Positions 37,441 through 48,690 of a stretch of DNA of 64,000 nucleotides are shown piece by piece. Made by a program: the position numbers and the translations under genes. Numbering within the stretch: the first letter of the stretch is position 1; each line of letters starts with the position of its first letter. The notes under the pieces were generated by a model, which did not search any database, was not told the origin of the DNA, and saw nothing but the letters and a program-made list of their open reading frames with translations. The stretch comes from Diphasiastrum complanatum (Eukaryota; Streptophyta; Lycopodiopsida; Lycopodiales; Lycopodiaceae), in NCBI GenBank assembly GCA_029204225.1, contig CM055093.1, positions 18,829,041 through 18,893,040 on the forward strand. The letters are read 5' to 3'.

Positions 37441-38538
37441 TCAGGAAGGGCATGGGTTTGTAGTAATGAAGCATACCTTGTAGAAAACTATGTGTTTTTC
37501 ATAGCTCCACCATATCAACATGTAGGGTCGAAGTAAGGGTGGCGCAATAATAAGCCTTGCTACGCTGATGTGGTCGTCTTGTGTGCGCAGTGGTTTATTG
37601 ATATCAATGGCTATTGGGAGTAGCCCTCGATCCCATAAACCCTTGAGTTCTACCAGAAATGTTACCAGGTCGCAATTGTCCGCAAAATATCTGACGTTGC
37701 GATCAAGGTTGCCATGGTGTTTCTGGTAGAATACATGGTAGTTGGTGACCATGTCTTTGGCTAAGTTGTCGGTATCGGCGCCTGTGAGCTTGGGCCAAAA
37801 TATCATGTTCTTGACCTTGGTTGAATAATATGGATTTGTACGCATGTAGGAGGGTGCTTCGAGATACCGTGCCATGGAGGTTTTGCTATGCAGGAAAAGC
37901 TGATGGCGTCAGAGAGGTTGTGGATCCAGGAGTTTGACTGCTTCTTTATGTGTTTTACACTGGTCAAAATCTGGCAATATGTAGCCACCGCGCTCCTTTG
38001 TGGTTTGATATTTCTTGGCAAACTCTTGAGAGGTGCGCAACTCCTTGTTCGGTTCTGTGGGCGTGATTCTATGCCGGATGGTTGGTGCTTCAGAGGCAAT
38101 GGCATGCTGAATTTGTGGATCTGGTTCGGGGGATAGAGGAAGAGAGAGATTATCTTCAGCAATTCGTTGTGATTCAGGGAAAAATTGGCGTGGAATACAT
38201 GGAATGTTAGTGTCGTCGATGGGGTTAGAAACAGAAGAAGAGAAAGGATAATGTTGAGAGCCAGTACCACTAGAGCCCTGTAGATTGGTTGGTGCTTGAG
38301 CTTCTTGCCCTTGGGATTGGCCTTGAAAGGATGAGCCTTGAGTAGCAGGTTGGGGCTGTTGGAATCCCGCTCCATCTCCACCATCTAGTCCATCAAAGTG
38401 GTGCCCGGAATCATGAAACTGGGCGTGCTCTACATGGACAAAAGGCATTGACTGGACAGTGAAGTGAGTCAGATCAAATCCAAGGTTTGTCAGTATATAA
38501 AGCACAAAACAAAATGAAAACGACATGAAGGAAAACAA
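37441..38538 (-). pseudogene. Unrecognised ORF next to a gypsy-type LTR (copy 2 of 3)
   Basis: One frame of about 365 codons interrupted by a single TGA at 37909-37911. The N-terminal part is glutamine-, serine- and glycine-rich (GFQQPQPATQGSSFQGQSQG) and looks disordered. It is followed by GGYILPDF-like sequence and then the conserved domain: YMRTNPYY, VRYFADN, LWDRGLLPIAIDIN and SVARLI. These align by eye with 19418-20035 and partly with 49435-49720. After a stop, another frame continues with an MMEG motif like the FMEG and FMED of the other copies. The purine tract and LTR start lie 150 bp further on. No known domain is recognised. It is the longest copy and the best guide to the family's full length. 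Confidence 0.65.
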
Positions 38539-38589
38539 TTCGTGCTGCCAACTGGCAGCTCGACGAGCGTGGCATATTGTACTTCACGC

Positions 38590-39025
38590 TCAGTTGAAAG
38601 AGTTAGCCATAACAGAGAATACTAACTAGTTTATTAGCATTGACTTCTCTTGTAATTCTCAGTTTAGCTATCTTGTAAACTCCACACAGTGGAGATATAT
38701 ACATAATTTTGATTAACACGAAATAGAACAGAAAAGAGAATAAAGAGACGAATATAGTTGTGCATGAAAGTCTGCCAACGAGCAGAACATAGCGGTTGAG
38801 CTGAGTGTTACAGGCCACCAACGAGCGAGACAGTGACCAACTCACTTGAAGCTCAAAAACAGATAATACAACTGCTCTCTTCTTCATCTCATTATTCTCG
38901 TCGTCTTGATTGCTCGAATCTTTAATTATCTGTAATCTGTAGTCGCTTGCCTAGGGACCTGAAAGCTTCCGCAAAAGAAAACCAAACGAACTCAAAAAGA
39001 ATCGATTCGCGACACATTCGTGACA
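38590..39025 (+). repeat. Probable copia 5' LTR
   Basis: Ends TTCGTGACA immediately before a perfect primer-binding site, and contains a pyrimidine-rich, LTR-like sequence with repeated GAGCGAGACA-like words. The start is not defined and there is no second copy. Confidence 0.5.
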
Positions 39026-39037
39026 TGGTATCAGAGC
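39026..39037 (+). other. Copia primer-binding site
   Basis: TGGTATCAGAGC follows the LTR-like end and precedes a gag start 53 bp downstream. Confidence 0.88.
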
Positions 39038-39090
39038 ACTGAGGTTATCACTGAATGATATCTGAACAATGATTTTCTAGGCAACACAAT

Positions 39091-39237
39091 ATGGCTACAA
39101 CGATCCAAACGAGAATAGAAATCAGTCTTGATGGCGAAAGCTACAGAGTATGGAAATTCAAAATCAAAATACTTCTGAAGGGTGATTACATCTGGTCAGT
39201 GACCGAACCCACAGAGGTGCAGCCTCCTTTCTTTTAA
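39091..39237 (+). pseudogene. Truncated copia Gag, N-terminal 48 codons
   Basis: An ATG opens MATTIQTRIEISLDG-x-YRVWKFKIKILLKGD, the start of a copia Gag of the DUF4219/UBN2 type (the W-K-x-KI-x-x-LL pattern), then a stop at 39235. Nothing further of Gag is recognisable. Its position downstream of a primer-binding site confirms the reading. Confidence 0.7.
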
Positions 39238-40576
39238 GCAAGGAAAATAAATTGTGACCAACTTAATGCTGTCAAAAAACCCAGTAACAACATTTAGACA
39301 AGCCATTTATACTACTACTGCATTCCAATTAACACAGCCCAATATGGCTGAGAAAATACCCATGGAAAAAAATCACAAGTTTTTGTATTAAAACGCCTCT
39401 GCAACCAAACATTATGCACAAACCTCCCCCTTACCTTAACTTTGAGTTTGCATGCTTACTTAAGCTAAATAAGAATAAACTTTTCATTAACTTGCCACGA
39501 CACTCCCTCCGCCCCCCTTTTTTCCCTCCAAAACATCAAGTCCTCGGGCCCGAATGCCTTCGGGCTTCAGATCGCGCCCTCCCTATTTTCCCCCTTTTCG
39601 GGCCAGCCTCACCCGAGCCACAGCTCGTGGCTGTCATACCTGGCCAAAACCGAGAGAGAAAACGTGAGGGAGAGAGAGAGGAATTCAAGAGAGAGGAAGA
39701 GAGATCTGTGCCAGGAGAAGAGGATGGAAATGCGCCCATCCTCACTTTCCACACAACTTTCATGCAGGTTTCAAGTAGGTTTTTGGCAGGAAGAGGGCAG
39801 ATTTCCATCTTAACTTTTTGAGTTTTGTTCACAGTTTTTCAAGCTTATTTTTGCAAAAAGCCTTGAGGCAAATGTGTCTGCTGTTTTTTGCAGATAGCCA
39901 CTGCCCTACCAGCATTTTTCAGTTCTCTTTGCTTTACTTTACTTACTTATAAGCAGATGCAAAGATTAGATTACAGATTTGCAGGGTTTCCATCATTATG
40001 TCTGAGAAATAGGGCATATGCTGCCCAAATTTTCTCAAAAACTAATTCTTGCAGGTTACATCATCTATTACACTGAAGAGCTCTTGTTTTGAACCAAACC
40101 ACTTCCAAGAAATGACTTTACAAGCTCCAAACCCTGCAATCAGAGTGTTAGTTTCCTGGAAAATGAAACACAAACCTGTAACTCCATAGTAGACAAGAAC
40201 ATTTGCAAAATGGTAATGTTTATTGGTCCTTTCAAGTTTTTTAATGGCATTTTTTAAAAATCTAAAGTTTGGGTCCCTAAGGGCTGTCTTACAGTTTTTT
40301 AAAACAGACCCACTGTGTCAAAATTTGGGGAAAACGCAAAACAGAGGCTTAATTGTGCATACAGAATCCATTTCTGTCGGAACAAATGCTGTACATGACT
40401 GTTCTACAATGTCTAAGCTCCGTTTTGATTCAAAAATCTAGTGATTTGGACATCGGCAGAAAAACTTATTAAGTTTTTAATGCAAAGACCTCCATTTTTC
40501 ATTAGACAACATAGACTTTACAAAAAAATGTCAATGTAAAACTTGTTAAAGCTGATCAAAAGCTAGTAATTGATTG
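39238..40576. other. Unresolved stretch, partly GC-rich
   Basis: The part 39480-39770 is unusually C- then GA-rich for the window and has a 135-codon ORF (39414-39821) with a low-complexity Arg/Glu translation and no family motif. The remainder is AT-rich. It could be untranslated or promoter-like sequence of an element or an old host gene. I cannot tell. Confidence 0.4.
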
Positions 40577-41095
40577 TCATGCTAAGTACAGAACATATAT
40601 AGCACAAAGTCTTGCTAGTTTATACTTATTGATAGATCCATCATGATTATACTTGATTTTGAATACCCACTTACATCCGATCACATGCATGTTGTTTGGT
40701 GGCTCCACAAGCTCCCATGTGTTATTTGACATCAAGGCTTCAAATTCTTGGGTCATTGCTTCAACCCACACCTTGGATTGAAAAGCTTCTTGGACATCCT
40801 TAGGCTCTTCATCTGATATAAAAAGTGCATGATAGGAAGTTTCACCTTCCACTTGCCTTCCTTCTTCATCATATGCGAGCCTCCTTGGCTCAGATCTTGC
40901 TCGTGTAGATCTTCTTGGTGTGGTAGCTTGAATCTGCTCCTCCTCAAGCCTCGGCCTCACCTCTTCTTGAACAACATCAAGGTTGATGATTGATCTTGAA
41001 TGAGTCTCTTTGATCTGAACATCATCCAAGTTAAATTTCTGATCTTCATGGAAGACCACATCTCTACTAACAACATTTTTGTCAGTAGAGGGCAA
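40577..41095 (-). pseudogene. Copia integrase tail and RT start, element J
   Basis: NVVSRDVVFHEDQ is the end of the integrase C-terminal domain. An acidic linker with STRARSEPRR follows, then the RT start: EAMTQEFEALMSNNTWELVEPP and GCKWVFKIKYNHDGSINKYK. The frame then continues into unrelated sequence and stops, so the element is truncated here. Confidence 0.88.
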
Positions 41096-41130
41096 ATAAA
41101 TCTTGTATGCTTTTTTAGTAGATGAATAAC

Positions 41131-41910
41131 CTACAAAATTCCTTTTACTGCACTAGGATCTTCCTTCTTCCTAGTTTCTAGAGGTACATGCACAAAGCAT
41201 ACACAGCCAAAAATCCTAAGATGATCTATCTTAGGCTTTTTCTTATACAACATCTCAAATGGTGTCTTTCCTCCTATTGCAAGATTTGGAAGCCTATTAC
41301 AAAGATAGTTTGCACATGCAACTGTCTCTCCCCAAAATTCTTTAGGCAGAGAAGCTTCCAGCCTAATGGCTTTTGCACATTCACACAAAGTTCTATTTTT
41401 CTCTCAGCAATTCCATTTTGCTGAGGAGTATATGAACAAGAGAACTCTCTTTGAATACTCTCTCTCTCTCACAAAAGTCTTTAAACTTATTGGAAGTGTA
41501 TTCCCCTCCACTATCACTTCTTAAAGCTTTTATCTTGAAAGGAAACTGCTTCTCTACATAAGCTTTAAAAGTAGGAAAAACATCATAAACCATGGCTTTT
41601 GAAGATAGCATATAGATTCAAGAATGTCTTGTATAATAATCTACAAAAGAGACAAAGCAGTTGGCTCTTCCTTTGCTCTTAGTTGATGAGAAATGAACAT
41701 CTGAGTGTACAAGTTCAAATGGTTGCTTTGTCTTGATACTTGATCTAGGGAAAGACCTTATGTGTGACTTTGCCAGCACACAAGCTTCACAAAATAGAAG
41801 CTCCTTTGACAGTGTCTTTGGTAGACCAACAACTTTTCCTTCTTTGACCATAGATTGCATGGCTTTGAAATTGGGATGACCCAATCTCTTATGCCATAGA
41901 CCCTCCTTTA
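41131..41910 (-). pseudogene. Copia GAG-pre-integrase and integrase, element J
   Basis: LWHKRLGHPNFKAM and CEACVLAKS form the HHCC zinc-binding region. Catalytic motifs are visible: HSDVHF (first Asp), KALRSDSGGEYTS (second Asp), and the glutamate block, which is frameshifted near 41400. The C-terminal part (41388-41131) has PKEFWGE, YLCNRLP, KTPFEMLYKKKPKIDHLRIFG. A stop after the second block (near 41618) and frameshifts near 41400 and 41110 disable it. Integrase would insert element cDNA into nuclear DNA. Confidence 0.9.
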
Positions 41911-41970
41911 GAACCTTGGTCTCATAAGCAATATCTGAAATGTACTCTCCCTAGAATCTAGTTTGTACAA

Positions 41971-42234
41971 CTAACCAATTCTAGATCCTCTAGCAATAAC
42001 TTCATTTTCTCTTGAGATTATACACTTGTCAACTTGAAAGTTGACATCCAATCCACTATCAAACAACTGTCCTACACTAATGAGATTCTTAGTCAATCTA
42101 GGTGCATACAGTTCATCATGTAAGCAAAAATATTTTGATGATGATGCATGTAATGGAATGCTACCTATTTCTTCAATCCTACACTCTACATCATTAGCAG
42201 TATAGATTGAATTTTTTGCACCTAGATATGGCAT
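41971..42234 (-). pseudogene. Copia protease C-terminal part, element J
   Basis: IGSIPLHA, LYAPRLTKNLISVGQL, DSGLDVNFQVDKCI match the second half of the plant copia protease region seen at 47160-47330 and 53450-53600. The segment with the catalytic WIDSGAS is missing: a small deletion with a frame change joins the Gag tail directly to PYLGAKNSIYTAND. Protease activity is therefore lost. Confidence 0.85.
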
Positions 42235-43136
42235 GAGATTAGTGAATCCTCTCTTTCACTCTCTACACCCTCACACTCATCCTCATTAGTAAGGTTAGCT
42301 TGCTTAGATTGGTTCTTCTTCTTGAAACAGTTTGATGCATAATGTCCTTTCTTTCCACAAAAAAAACACTTGATCTTTGACAGTTTCTTTTTGCCACTGG
42401 ATGTTGCACCTTGTGAGGACTGATCCTCACCACCTTCTTTGGCTTTGTCCTTCTTGAAGTGTTGTTGTCCTTTGCCCTTGCCTCTTGATTTGTCTTTGAT
42501 GAAGAGTGCTTTGTCATCTCCGCCATCTTTCAATGAAAGTCTGTTGATCCTCAGCATCTTGTTCTCTTGCCTACTTTCTTCAGCAATGAGAACACCTTGC
42601 AGTGTCTCCAAGGATGGAAGATTCTCTCTAACAGCATAAGTCTGCACAATATTGTCATACTCATCTCTAAGTCCATTTAGGACTACTTGAACAAGTTCAG
42701 TGTTCTTAAGAGCATCACTAATACCAGCTAACTCTTGATGAAGATCCTTAACTCTCATGACATATGATGAAGCACTCTCATCTACTCTCTGATAACTTAG
42801 AAATATTTGGTTTCTAAGTGTAAGCAATCTAGAAGTATTTTTGATTTCATAGATTGTTTTTAGAGTATCCCAAGCTTCCTTGGCAGTGGTGCATGTACTG
42901 ATCTCTCTTAACACTTCATTGGTAACATTCATTTTTATAAAATGAAGGGCAATTCTGGTTCTTTTGTAGAATGTTGCAGTTTCATTAGGTGCAGTAGGTT
43001 CTTCTTCAGCTCCACTCACAATATCCATTACATCTTGTAGAATCAACAATGATTCCATTCTGATCTTCCACATTGCATAATTGGAAGATGTTAATCTCTC
43101 ACTATGCTCTAAGAAATGTGAACCAGATGAAGACAT
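42222..43136 (-). CDS. Copia Gag of element J
   Basis: A 304-codon open frame. It starts with MSSSGSHFLEHSERLTSSN, followed by YAMWKIRMESLLILQDVMDI and then the conserved LLTLRNQIF and VVLNGLRDEYDNIVQ blocks (about residues 110-170). A lysine-rich linker leads to an intact CCHC knuckle CFFCGKKGHYASNC (about 270-283). It would form the cytoplasmic particle around element RNA. The frame ends just before where the protease active site should be. It is the only full-length J protein still open, though a separate Gag product is not the usual copia organisation. Confidence 0.9.
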   Translation of the reverse strand: MSSSGSHFLEHSERLTSSNYAMWKIRMESLLILQDVMDIVSGAEEEPTAPNETATFYKRTRIALHFIKMNVTNEVLREISTCTTAKEAWDTLKTIYEIKNTSRLLTLRNQIFLSYQRVDESASSYVMRVKDLHQELAGISDALKNTELVQVVLNGLRDEYDNIVQTYAVRENLPSLETLQGVLIAEESRQENKMLRINRLSLKDGGDDKALFIKDKSRGKGKGQQHFKKDKAKEGGEDQSSQGATSSGKKKLSKIKCFFCGKKGHYASNCFKKKNQSKQANLTNEDECEGVESEREDSLISCHI

Positions 43137-43895
43137 CTTCTTGGTGAGAAATTCTAGTAATGATAAAAAATGGAGTTGAAAGGATGTTGCTTGCTATCTC
43201 AATCTAGGATCTAACACGGATGTTGATCCACCCTATGAAATCTAGCAACAGATGTGAGAACAAATTCTCAATACAGAAAATCAATCTATCTTGAATTTGG
43301 ATCTTGCTTTAGTCACAAAGGAAGAAGCACATGCAAGCAAGAAGTCTATCTCTCCCACGAGTTTCAATGCACTGATAAACTCTCTAGGAACTTACTTTCA
43401 ACTCAAACACAATAATATGTGTGAAATGAAAAGTCTAAGACCTTAGAACACTCACTTCTATCCAATCCTACTTGATTGACAGTGAAAATTGATGAAAATT
43501 GAAAAAGATAGATGTGTGCTCACGTTGGCATATCCCACGAGTTGAGTACCCTCTCAAACTCTCTGATTGCCTAAAACTCTTCTAAAAACAAATCAAACTG
43601 GTTTAGAAACAAGAACAACACATTCTACTCTTCAATACCTATCCAACAAGCTATAGAACATCAAATTTGGATCATTCCTTGAGAAGTAGCACTCATTGAT
43701 GAGGGCTGATTTCACACGTGTGAGCTCTCTATCCATACAGAGCTCCGTTGGATCAGATCAACTTGATTTAATCCACTTATGATCCACAAATTGCTTGTTT
43801 CTCAACGAGTTTGAATCCTTCTCCAAGATCCGAGTTCTTACAAGCAAAAACACTGATGATCTGATGTATACACCCTCACGTCTTCAAAGCATAAA

Positions 43896-43907
43896 GCTCT
43901 GATACCA
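43896..43907 (-). other. Primer-binding site of copia J
   Basis: The minus strand reads TGGTATCAGAGC directly after the LTR end (AAGCTTCACA). Confidence 0.9.
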
Positions 43908-44841
43908 TGTGAAGCTTTTAACACGTGTGAATTTCACCACACAACCTACAGGATCTTACTGAGGTGTTATGATTGCACAAGATTGATCAAAGAACAGTAT
44001 GCTTGAAAAATCTAAGGCAAGAGCACAATGGCATACCCCTGATGTAAAATCTAACTCTTCACTATGAGAAATGAATGTCAGAAATGATTCTAAGTGTTCA
44101 ATATGGGAAAAAGAGACTGCTCTCGGGTAGAGAGAGAAAATCATACATAGAAAACTCGAGTAGAGAGAATGAGTCCAAAACACCAAAATCTCAATATTCA
44201 TAATATGGCAAAACATGCCCAGCTTTTCCTACATGAGAGAGACTCGAATTCCTACAGTGTAGTTGCATGGAAAGTCCATTTAACTAAACTAATTCACCTA
44301 CCAGAGATCCACATGTGTAACTACATGCATGTATGGTGCATGTACTGCATATCAACTCATGAAATTGCCTAGACATGTGTAGATCACAAAAACTACTTTG
44401 CATGTTGCATGCACTAATTGCATGTGGCTTGCATGCATACAATAAGACTTTGCATGCTATCTAAACATCTGCATGTCATCATAATTGAACCTATCTAACT
44501 CAAATCCGAGCTACACTAGAAGGATATGTGCTCAATTCATACTCCTTATATGTACAACATGAAATCTAGTGAAAATTATCATGGACATGACCCCAAACTC
44601 GAGATAGGAAGATAATATTTTAATAATCTTCATAGGGTCCAGTTGACACGCTTCATAATTGACAAACTAGAAGAAACGCTTCAAAACTTGACGATTCCGC
44701 ATGGTAGTTTAACTAACAAACCTAACCTAACTCAGCAGACCGTAGAACACATTCTAAATCTATATGACTCTTGGCTACAATTTTTGTGCTTTCACTAAAC
44801 AAGTCAAAAAATAGTAAACAATCATCGTATACTTTCTCACA
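43908..44841 (-). repeat. 5' LTR of copia J (outer limit tentative)
   Basis: The inner end, CACGTGTTAAAAGCTTCACA, abuts the primer-binding site. CTCTCTACCCGAGAGCA-like blocks near 44115-44160 match the LTR of element C. The suggested outer end TGTGAGAAAG at 44841 resembles the TGTGAGAAAT start of elements B and C and gives a similar length, but there is no second LTR to prove it. Confidence 0.5.
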
Positions 44842-46419
44842 TCGCATTTGTTCATGAAGTGCTAAGCTTCTAAACTGAATTCTAAGTTGTGCTTGTATGC
44901 TTCACTACCAAACTGTAACTGATTTGCTTGATCCCAACTACAAAATTCAAGTCTTAACTACTCTATGGAAGATGTCATAACATTGTAAATGAGGGAAATA
45001 ATAGTGGTGTTCAACCTTCAAGGTGATATGCTTACCCTTCCGCAACTCTAACACGCTTGTAAAAATCACAAGTGGTTAAAGCTATACTATCACATTTGAG
45101 AATAGACGATTTACGAAAAAATAGTTTCAGAATTTATTGGGACGAATGGGAACAGAAAAACTCAAGTCAAGTAACATCTTACAATAAACCCACAACTTTT
45201 ACCATCTCATATCTCAATGTGCAGTTTAGGTAGCCGTTGCATGTGAGATCCTAGTCATGAAAGCCTCTTCCGCATTCCGCATGCCGTTTGATTTGCCACT
45301 TTCTTGTCGCATTCACAGATGGTTTGGTAGACAGTCAGATCAGAAGAAAAGTAATATTCGAACATTATCATCGGTGGTTGTAGAGCCCTCAAATTACCAC
45401 AGCCCGAGGACAACGATTGTAAATCACAAAGAGGCCAAAAACTAGGTGGAACAGGTCGTTTGATAGGCTATAGAAGTCTAATTTTTCACAGACAGAGTAG
45501 GTACAGGGCATAAGCAGGTTGCAAACAACAAAATCAGCATAGGGCAGGCTACAAATGGACTGTTGGAGGCCACCAATGTGTTGTTGCAGGCAGGTAGGAG
45601 CAAAACCAGGTTGTAGCAGGTCGCTTAGGCCGGAATCATGTTGCAAATCTCTGATTTTTTATGGTGCACAGCTATGGGTATCTATGGCAGGTCTCAAGAC
45701 AGCAGATACGAGCCTCTGAGCAGCGATGGGAGCTGCGGATAGGCTGCAGACAGATTTGCGGAGGCATCAGACAGGTAAGAGGCCGTACTCAGGCTGCGGT
45801 AGGGCATGTAGGAGGTTGAAATAGTGTAATAACTTGCAAATCGATCACAGCCGGGGTTTTGGAGCCACAGATACACACCAGGTAGATATGGAACCATAAA
45901 GTATTGATAGAGTAACGTTGTGGAACAACCTTGCGATTACTGTGGGGCCACCATTCTTGATAATGTGATGATGTGACATAAAAGTACATTGGTCTAATGT
46001 TTCTTTTGCTCACTGTTGAATGGAATTCCCCACCATACTCTTACTTGCAATAAGGCATTCATGCAATTGCTTTCAATCGAACAATGAAGAATTAACAATC
46101 AAACACCACTTTACAAACAATTACCTTCCAACCTTCTAACACAAGGTTTTTGTTTGTCAAGCACATATCCTAATCACAAGTGGAGCATGCATACATCCAT
46201 ACTTGACAAGATAATAGCATGAATCCTCCCGTAAACCTACAAGCCTCCAACCATCCGATAGAGAGAATCCTCATCCTACAACCAAACGTATGAACCACAT
46301 CATCACAAGCAGGCCCTCATCACCTCCTAATCATTCCATTCTTCAACTACAACCCTTCCATAACCATTAAATAAGCATAATAGGGAGGATCAAGTAACTA
46401 TTCACTAATCAAACATAAA
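44842..46419. other. Unresolved stretch before element B
   Basis: No protein motif. Bases 45440-45780 contain several short irregular GCAGGTTGCA/GCAGGCTACA-like words in loose tandem. The join to element B gag lies at about 46420. Confidence 0.4.
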
Positions 46420-47500
46420 GGTAAGTATCCACTTCAAGAGTACATGCTTAGAAATCAGATTTTGCAAAGCATGAGGAGAAGTGAGGAGAGTGCACATGAT
46501 TATGTACTTGGAATCAAGTCTCTAGGTAGGGAGTTGGCTTCCATTGGAGAGAAGATTCATGATGGAGAGCTTGTACAAATTGTCCTTAATGGTCTAGGAG
46601 ATGACTTTGCAAATTTGGTCCAAAGTTTTGCCATCCAAGACATTTGCCAATTATAGAAAAACTTCACAGTGTATTAGTGGGCGAAGAGTCTAGGATGCTC
46701 CATGCAAAATCTAGGATGAGTTCCTTGTCATTGCAGGATGGTGATGAGAAAGCCAATTTCTCATTCAAGGGCAAAAAGAAGACCAATGGAAAGAAGAAGC
46801 ATCCAAAGGAGGCCAAAGGAGGCCAAAGAAGAGGATGATGCATCAAGCTCAAAGGACAAGTCAAAGCAGAAATGCTTTTTTTGTGGAAGGAAGGGGCATA
46901 CAAGAGCTAAGAGCACAAGTGGAGGAGGACAAACAAGGAAACCTTGCAAAGGAGGAGGAGGAAGATGAAGTAGATGTATTCTTGATGGCATCTACATCTT
47001 CACCAACAAGCAATAGCAATTCAAGAGACAATTGGTGGATCGATAGTGGGGCTAGCTCCCACATGTCTTGTGAAAATGACTTTTTCTCACCCTTACACTC
47101 TTTCAATGATGCTAAAAAGTTTTTCTTTACTGCAAATGATGAAGAGTATAGGATAGATGGTGTTGGCACCATCTCTTTGTGTCTAGAATCCTCAAAATGC
47201 ATGGATCTAGAAAATGTCCTTTATGTACCATCAATCACCAAGAATATGCTTAGTGTTGGTCTACTCTTAGAAAGTGGTTTGGATGTCCACTTTAAGCATA
47301 GTGTTTGTTTCATCTTGAAAAATGATGTTTGCATTGCAAAGGGATTTAAACATGGAAGATTGTTTAAGTTGGAAGCTAGTGCTGCTTTTGAAAGAATGAG
47401 CTTGGCAAAAGAGGAGATCACTCAAGAGGAGATCTTGGCAAAGTGTGATCTTGCTTGCATTGATGAGGAGCATCAAAAGGAGGAAGATCTTGAGGATTAG
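46420..47500 (+). pseudogene. Gag-protease of element B
   Basis: Three overlapping frames are needed. 46444-46656 holds MLRNQILQSMRRSEESAHDY and VLNGLGDDFANLVQSF; a shift leads to 46644-46838 (EESRMLHAKSRMSSLSLQ); a further frame has CFFCGRKGH, a knuckle lacking its last cysteine. The frame 46835-47500 contains NWWIDSGASSHMSCENDFF with the catalytic aspartate, then VLYVPSITKNMLSVGLLLESG. It ends with an acidic tail instead of a GAG-pre-integrase domain. The N-terminal third of Gag is missing. Confidence 0.88.
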
Positions 47501-47509
47501 CCTCAAAGC

Positions 47510-48277
47510 ATGAGAGTTCCAAGGGAGTCCTCAATGACAATGGCCGAGTCATCAAATTGCATGCAAATTTTCCCTTCAAGTGTGAATCTTGCAAGGATGG
47601 TGAGCATTGGAGAGTCTACTATCTTTGAGTACTTGTTGGATAGTATTAGTAGAAATGGAGTGACTTGTTGCTTATCTTTAAGATCTATGATGTTTAGTAC
47701 TCTTTATGACAAGACAATGAAATTAGATGCTTTCAAATCTCCATTTGTTGTTGAGAAAGCAATTTCATTGGATAACACTTTTTGTAATAGTTTGAATAGT
47801 GTCATAAAAGATGAAACATCATTTTTATTGAAAATCTTTGGGTCCACATGCTTTGAGCATGATCATTCCAATGTAAGCACCAAAGATTATCCTATTTCAA
47901 TGATAGAAATAATGGTAGTGTTTTGCTCTTCAAGTAGAGATTGTAGAATCTACTTGTTTTCCATCAAAGAAGTTGTCAATGGTGGAAATATGATCTTTCA
48001 AAAATGGAGAATTTGTAAACTTGAAGAAGCACGTTTGGATCAACAGCTTATTCAATTCATTGATGGTTTGGAGTCAAGTCAAGTGGAGGTGCAAGCTCAA
48101 GACCCGAGGACTCCAAGAAGAACCTTGAGTATCAAGATGGAGCCATCAAGGCTCGATCATATGGATCAAGCAAGGCAAGTTGTCTTTGGCAACATTATTT
48201 ATGCACTTAATATTTTAATTGATGTATCTTCAAGTGCACAAAATGCCTTGGAATTCATGTCCTGGCATGATGTATAG
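47510..48277 (+). CDS. Unrecognised ORF downstream of gag-protease, element B
   Basis: An open frame of 255 codons beginning nine bases after the Gag-protease stop and in the same frame. I do not recognise it. It has no RT, integrase or RNase H motif, no signal peptide, and a mixed, non-repetitive composition; the middle contains SFLLKIFGSTCFEHD and the end NIIYALNILIDVSSSAQ. It occupies the place where integrase and RT normally lie. The stop before it may be a recent mutation in a longer polyprotein or a real boundary. Confidence 0.55.
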   Translation: MRVPRESSMTMAESSNCMQIFPSSVNLARMVSIGESTIFEYLLDSISRNGVTCCLSLRSMMFSTLYDKTMKLDAFKSPFVVEKAISLDNTFCNSLNSVIKDETSFLLKIFGSTCFEHDHSNVSTKDYPISMIEIMVVFCSSSRDCRIYLFSIKEVVNGGNMIFQKWRICKLEEARLDQQLIQFIDGLESSQVEVQAQDPRTPRRTLSIKMEPSRLDHMDQARQVVFGNIIYALNILIDVSSSAQNALEFMSWHDV

Positions 48278-48392
48278 TTTTTGAAGTGTGCTACATGTAT
48301 ATAGACACATTTGTAAAACATCTTGTAAGGGATCCTTTAAGAGGTGGTGAAAGATCCTTCATGGACATCATTCTCTATTGGAGTCTCAAAAG

Positions 48393-48690
48393 TGTGAGAA
48401 ATTGGCAAAAATCTAGCTTGGTATTTTTTATGATAGAAGTTTGTAAGTGAATCTCACATGTGTGGAGGATGTTCCCACATGTGGACAATTGTAAAGTAAA
48501 TCAAAATGTTTGATATAGGGGTCTCATAGAACTTCATAGTCAAGCATTTAGGTGTAGGATGTTGATAGGGTCAAATTTGGCATAGATGGCAAATTATCCA
48601 TTTCCACTTGTAATGCCAATATTGAGCCAAACTTGTGCCAATTAGAGTGTAGACAAGAGTCATGCTTTTGTTTGATGAAGCTTAAGTATG
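48393..48690 (+). repeat. 3' LTR of element B, truncated
   Basis: Begins TGTGAGAAATTGGC and matches the LTR of element C (55029-55919) for about 290 bp, then loses similarity near 48690. It lacks a block of about 75 bp that in element C looks like a tandem duplication. The paired palindrome module lies at 48455-48483. Confidence 0.8.

Larger units (their letters stand above)
40577..44841 (-). mobile_element. Reversed copia element J, 3'-truncated
   Basis: From high to low coordinates: LTR (43908-44841, outer limit tentative), primer-binding site, leader of about 760 bp, gag, protease remnant, GAG-pre-integrase, integrase and the first part of RT. It breaks off near 40610, inside RT. Its Gag is closely related to that of element C at 52376, and its LTR shares the twice-repeated CTCTCTACCCGAG-like block of element C. 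J is therefore the most complete relative of the polymerase-deficient elements in this window. Confidence 0.88.
46420..48690 (+). mobile_element. Copia-type element B, 5'-truncated, no polymerase
   Basis: Starts abruptly within gag at about 46420 and continues through zinc knuckle, protease, an unrecognised ORF (47510-48277) and the first approximately 300 bp of an LTR at 48393. No integrase, RT or RNase H occurs between protease and LTR (about 900 bp). The LTR is cut at about 48690 by the end of another element. Confidence 0.85.

Noticed and set aside
39414-39821. 135-codon ORF as a host gene
   Set aside because: Low-complexity Arg/Glu- and Pro-rich translation, overlapping ORFs on both strands, and no motif or homologue in the window.
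44169-44372. Plus-strand ORF in the copia J LTR
   Set aside because: It lies within the LTR inferred from the primer-binding site and shared LTR blocks.
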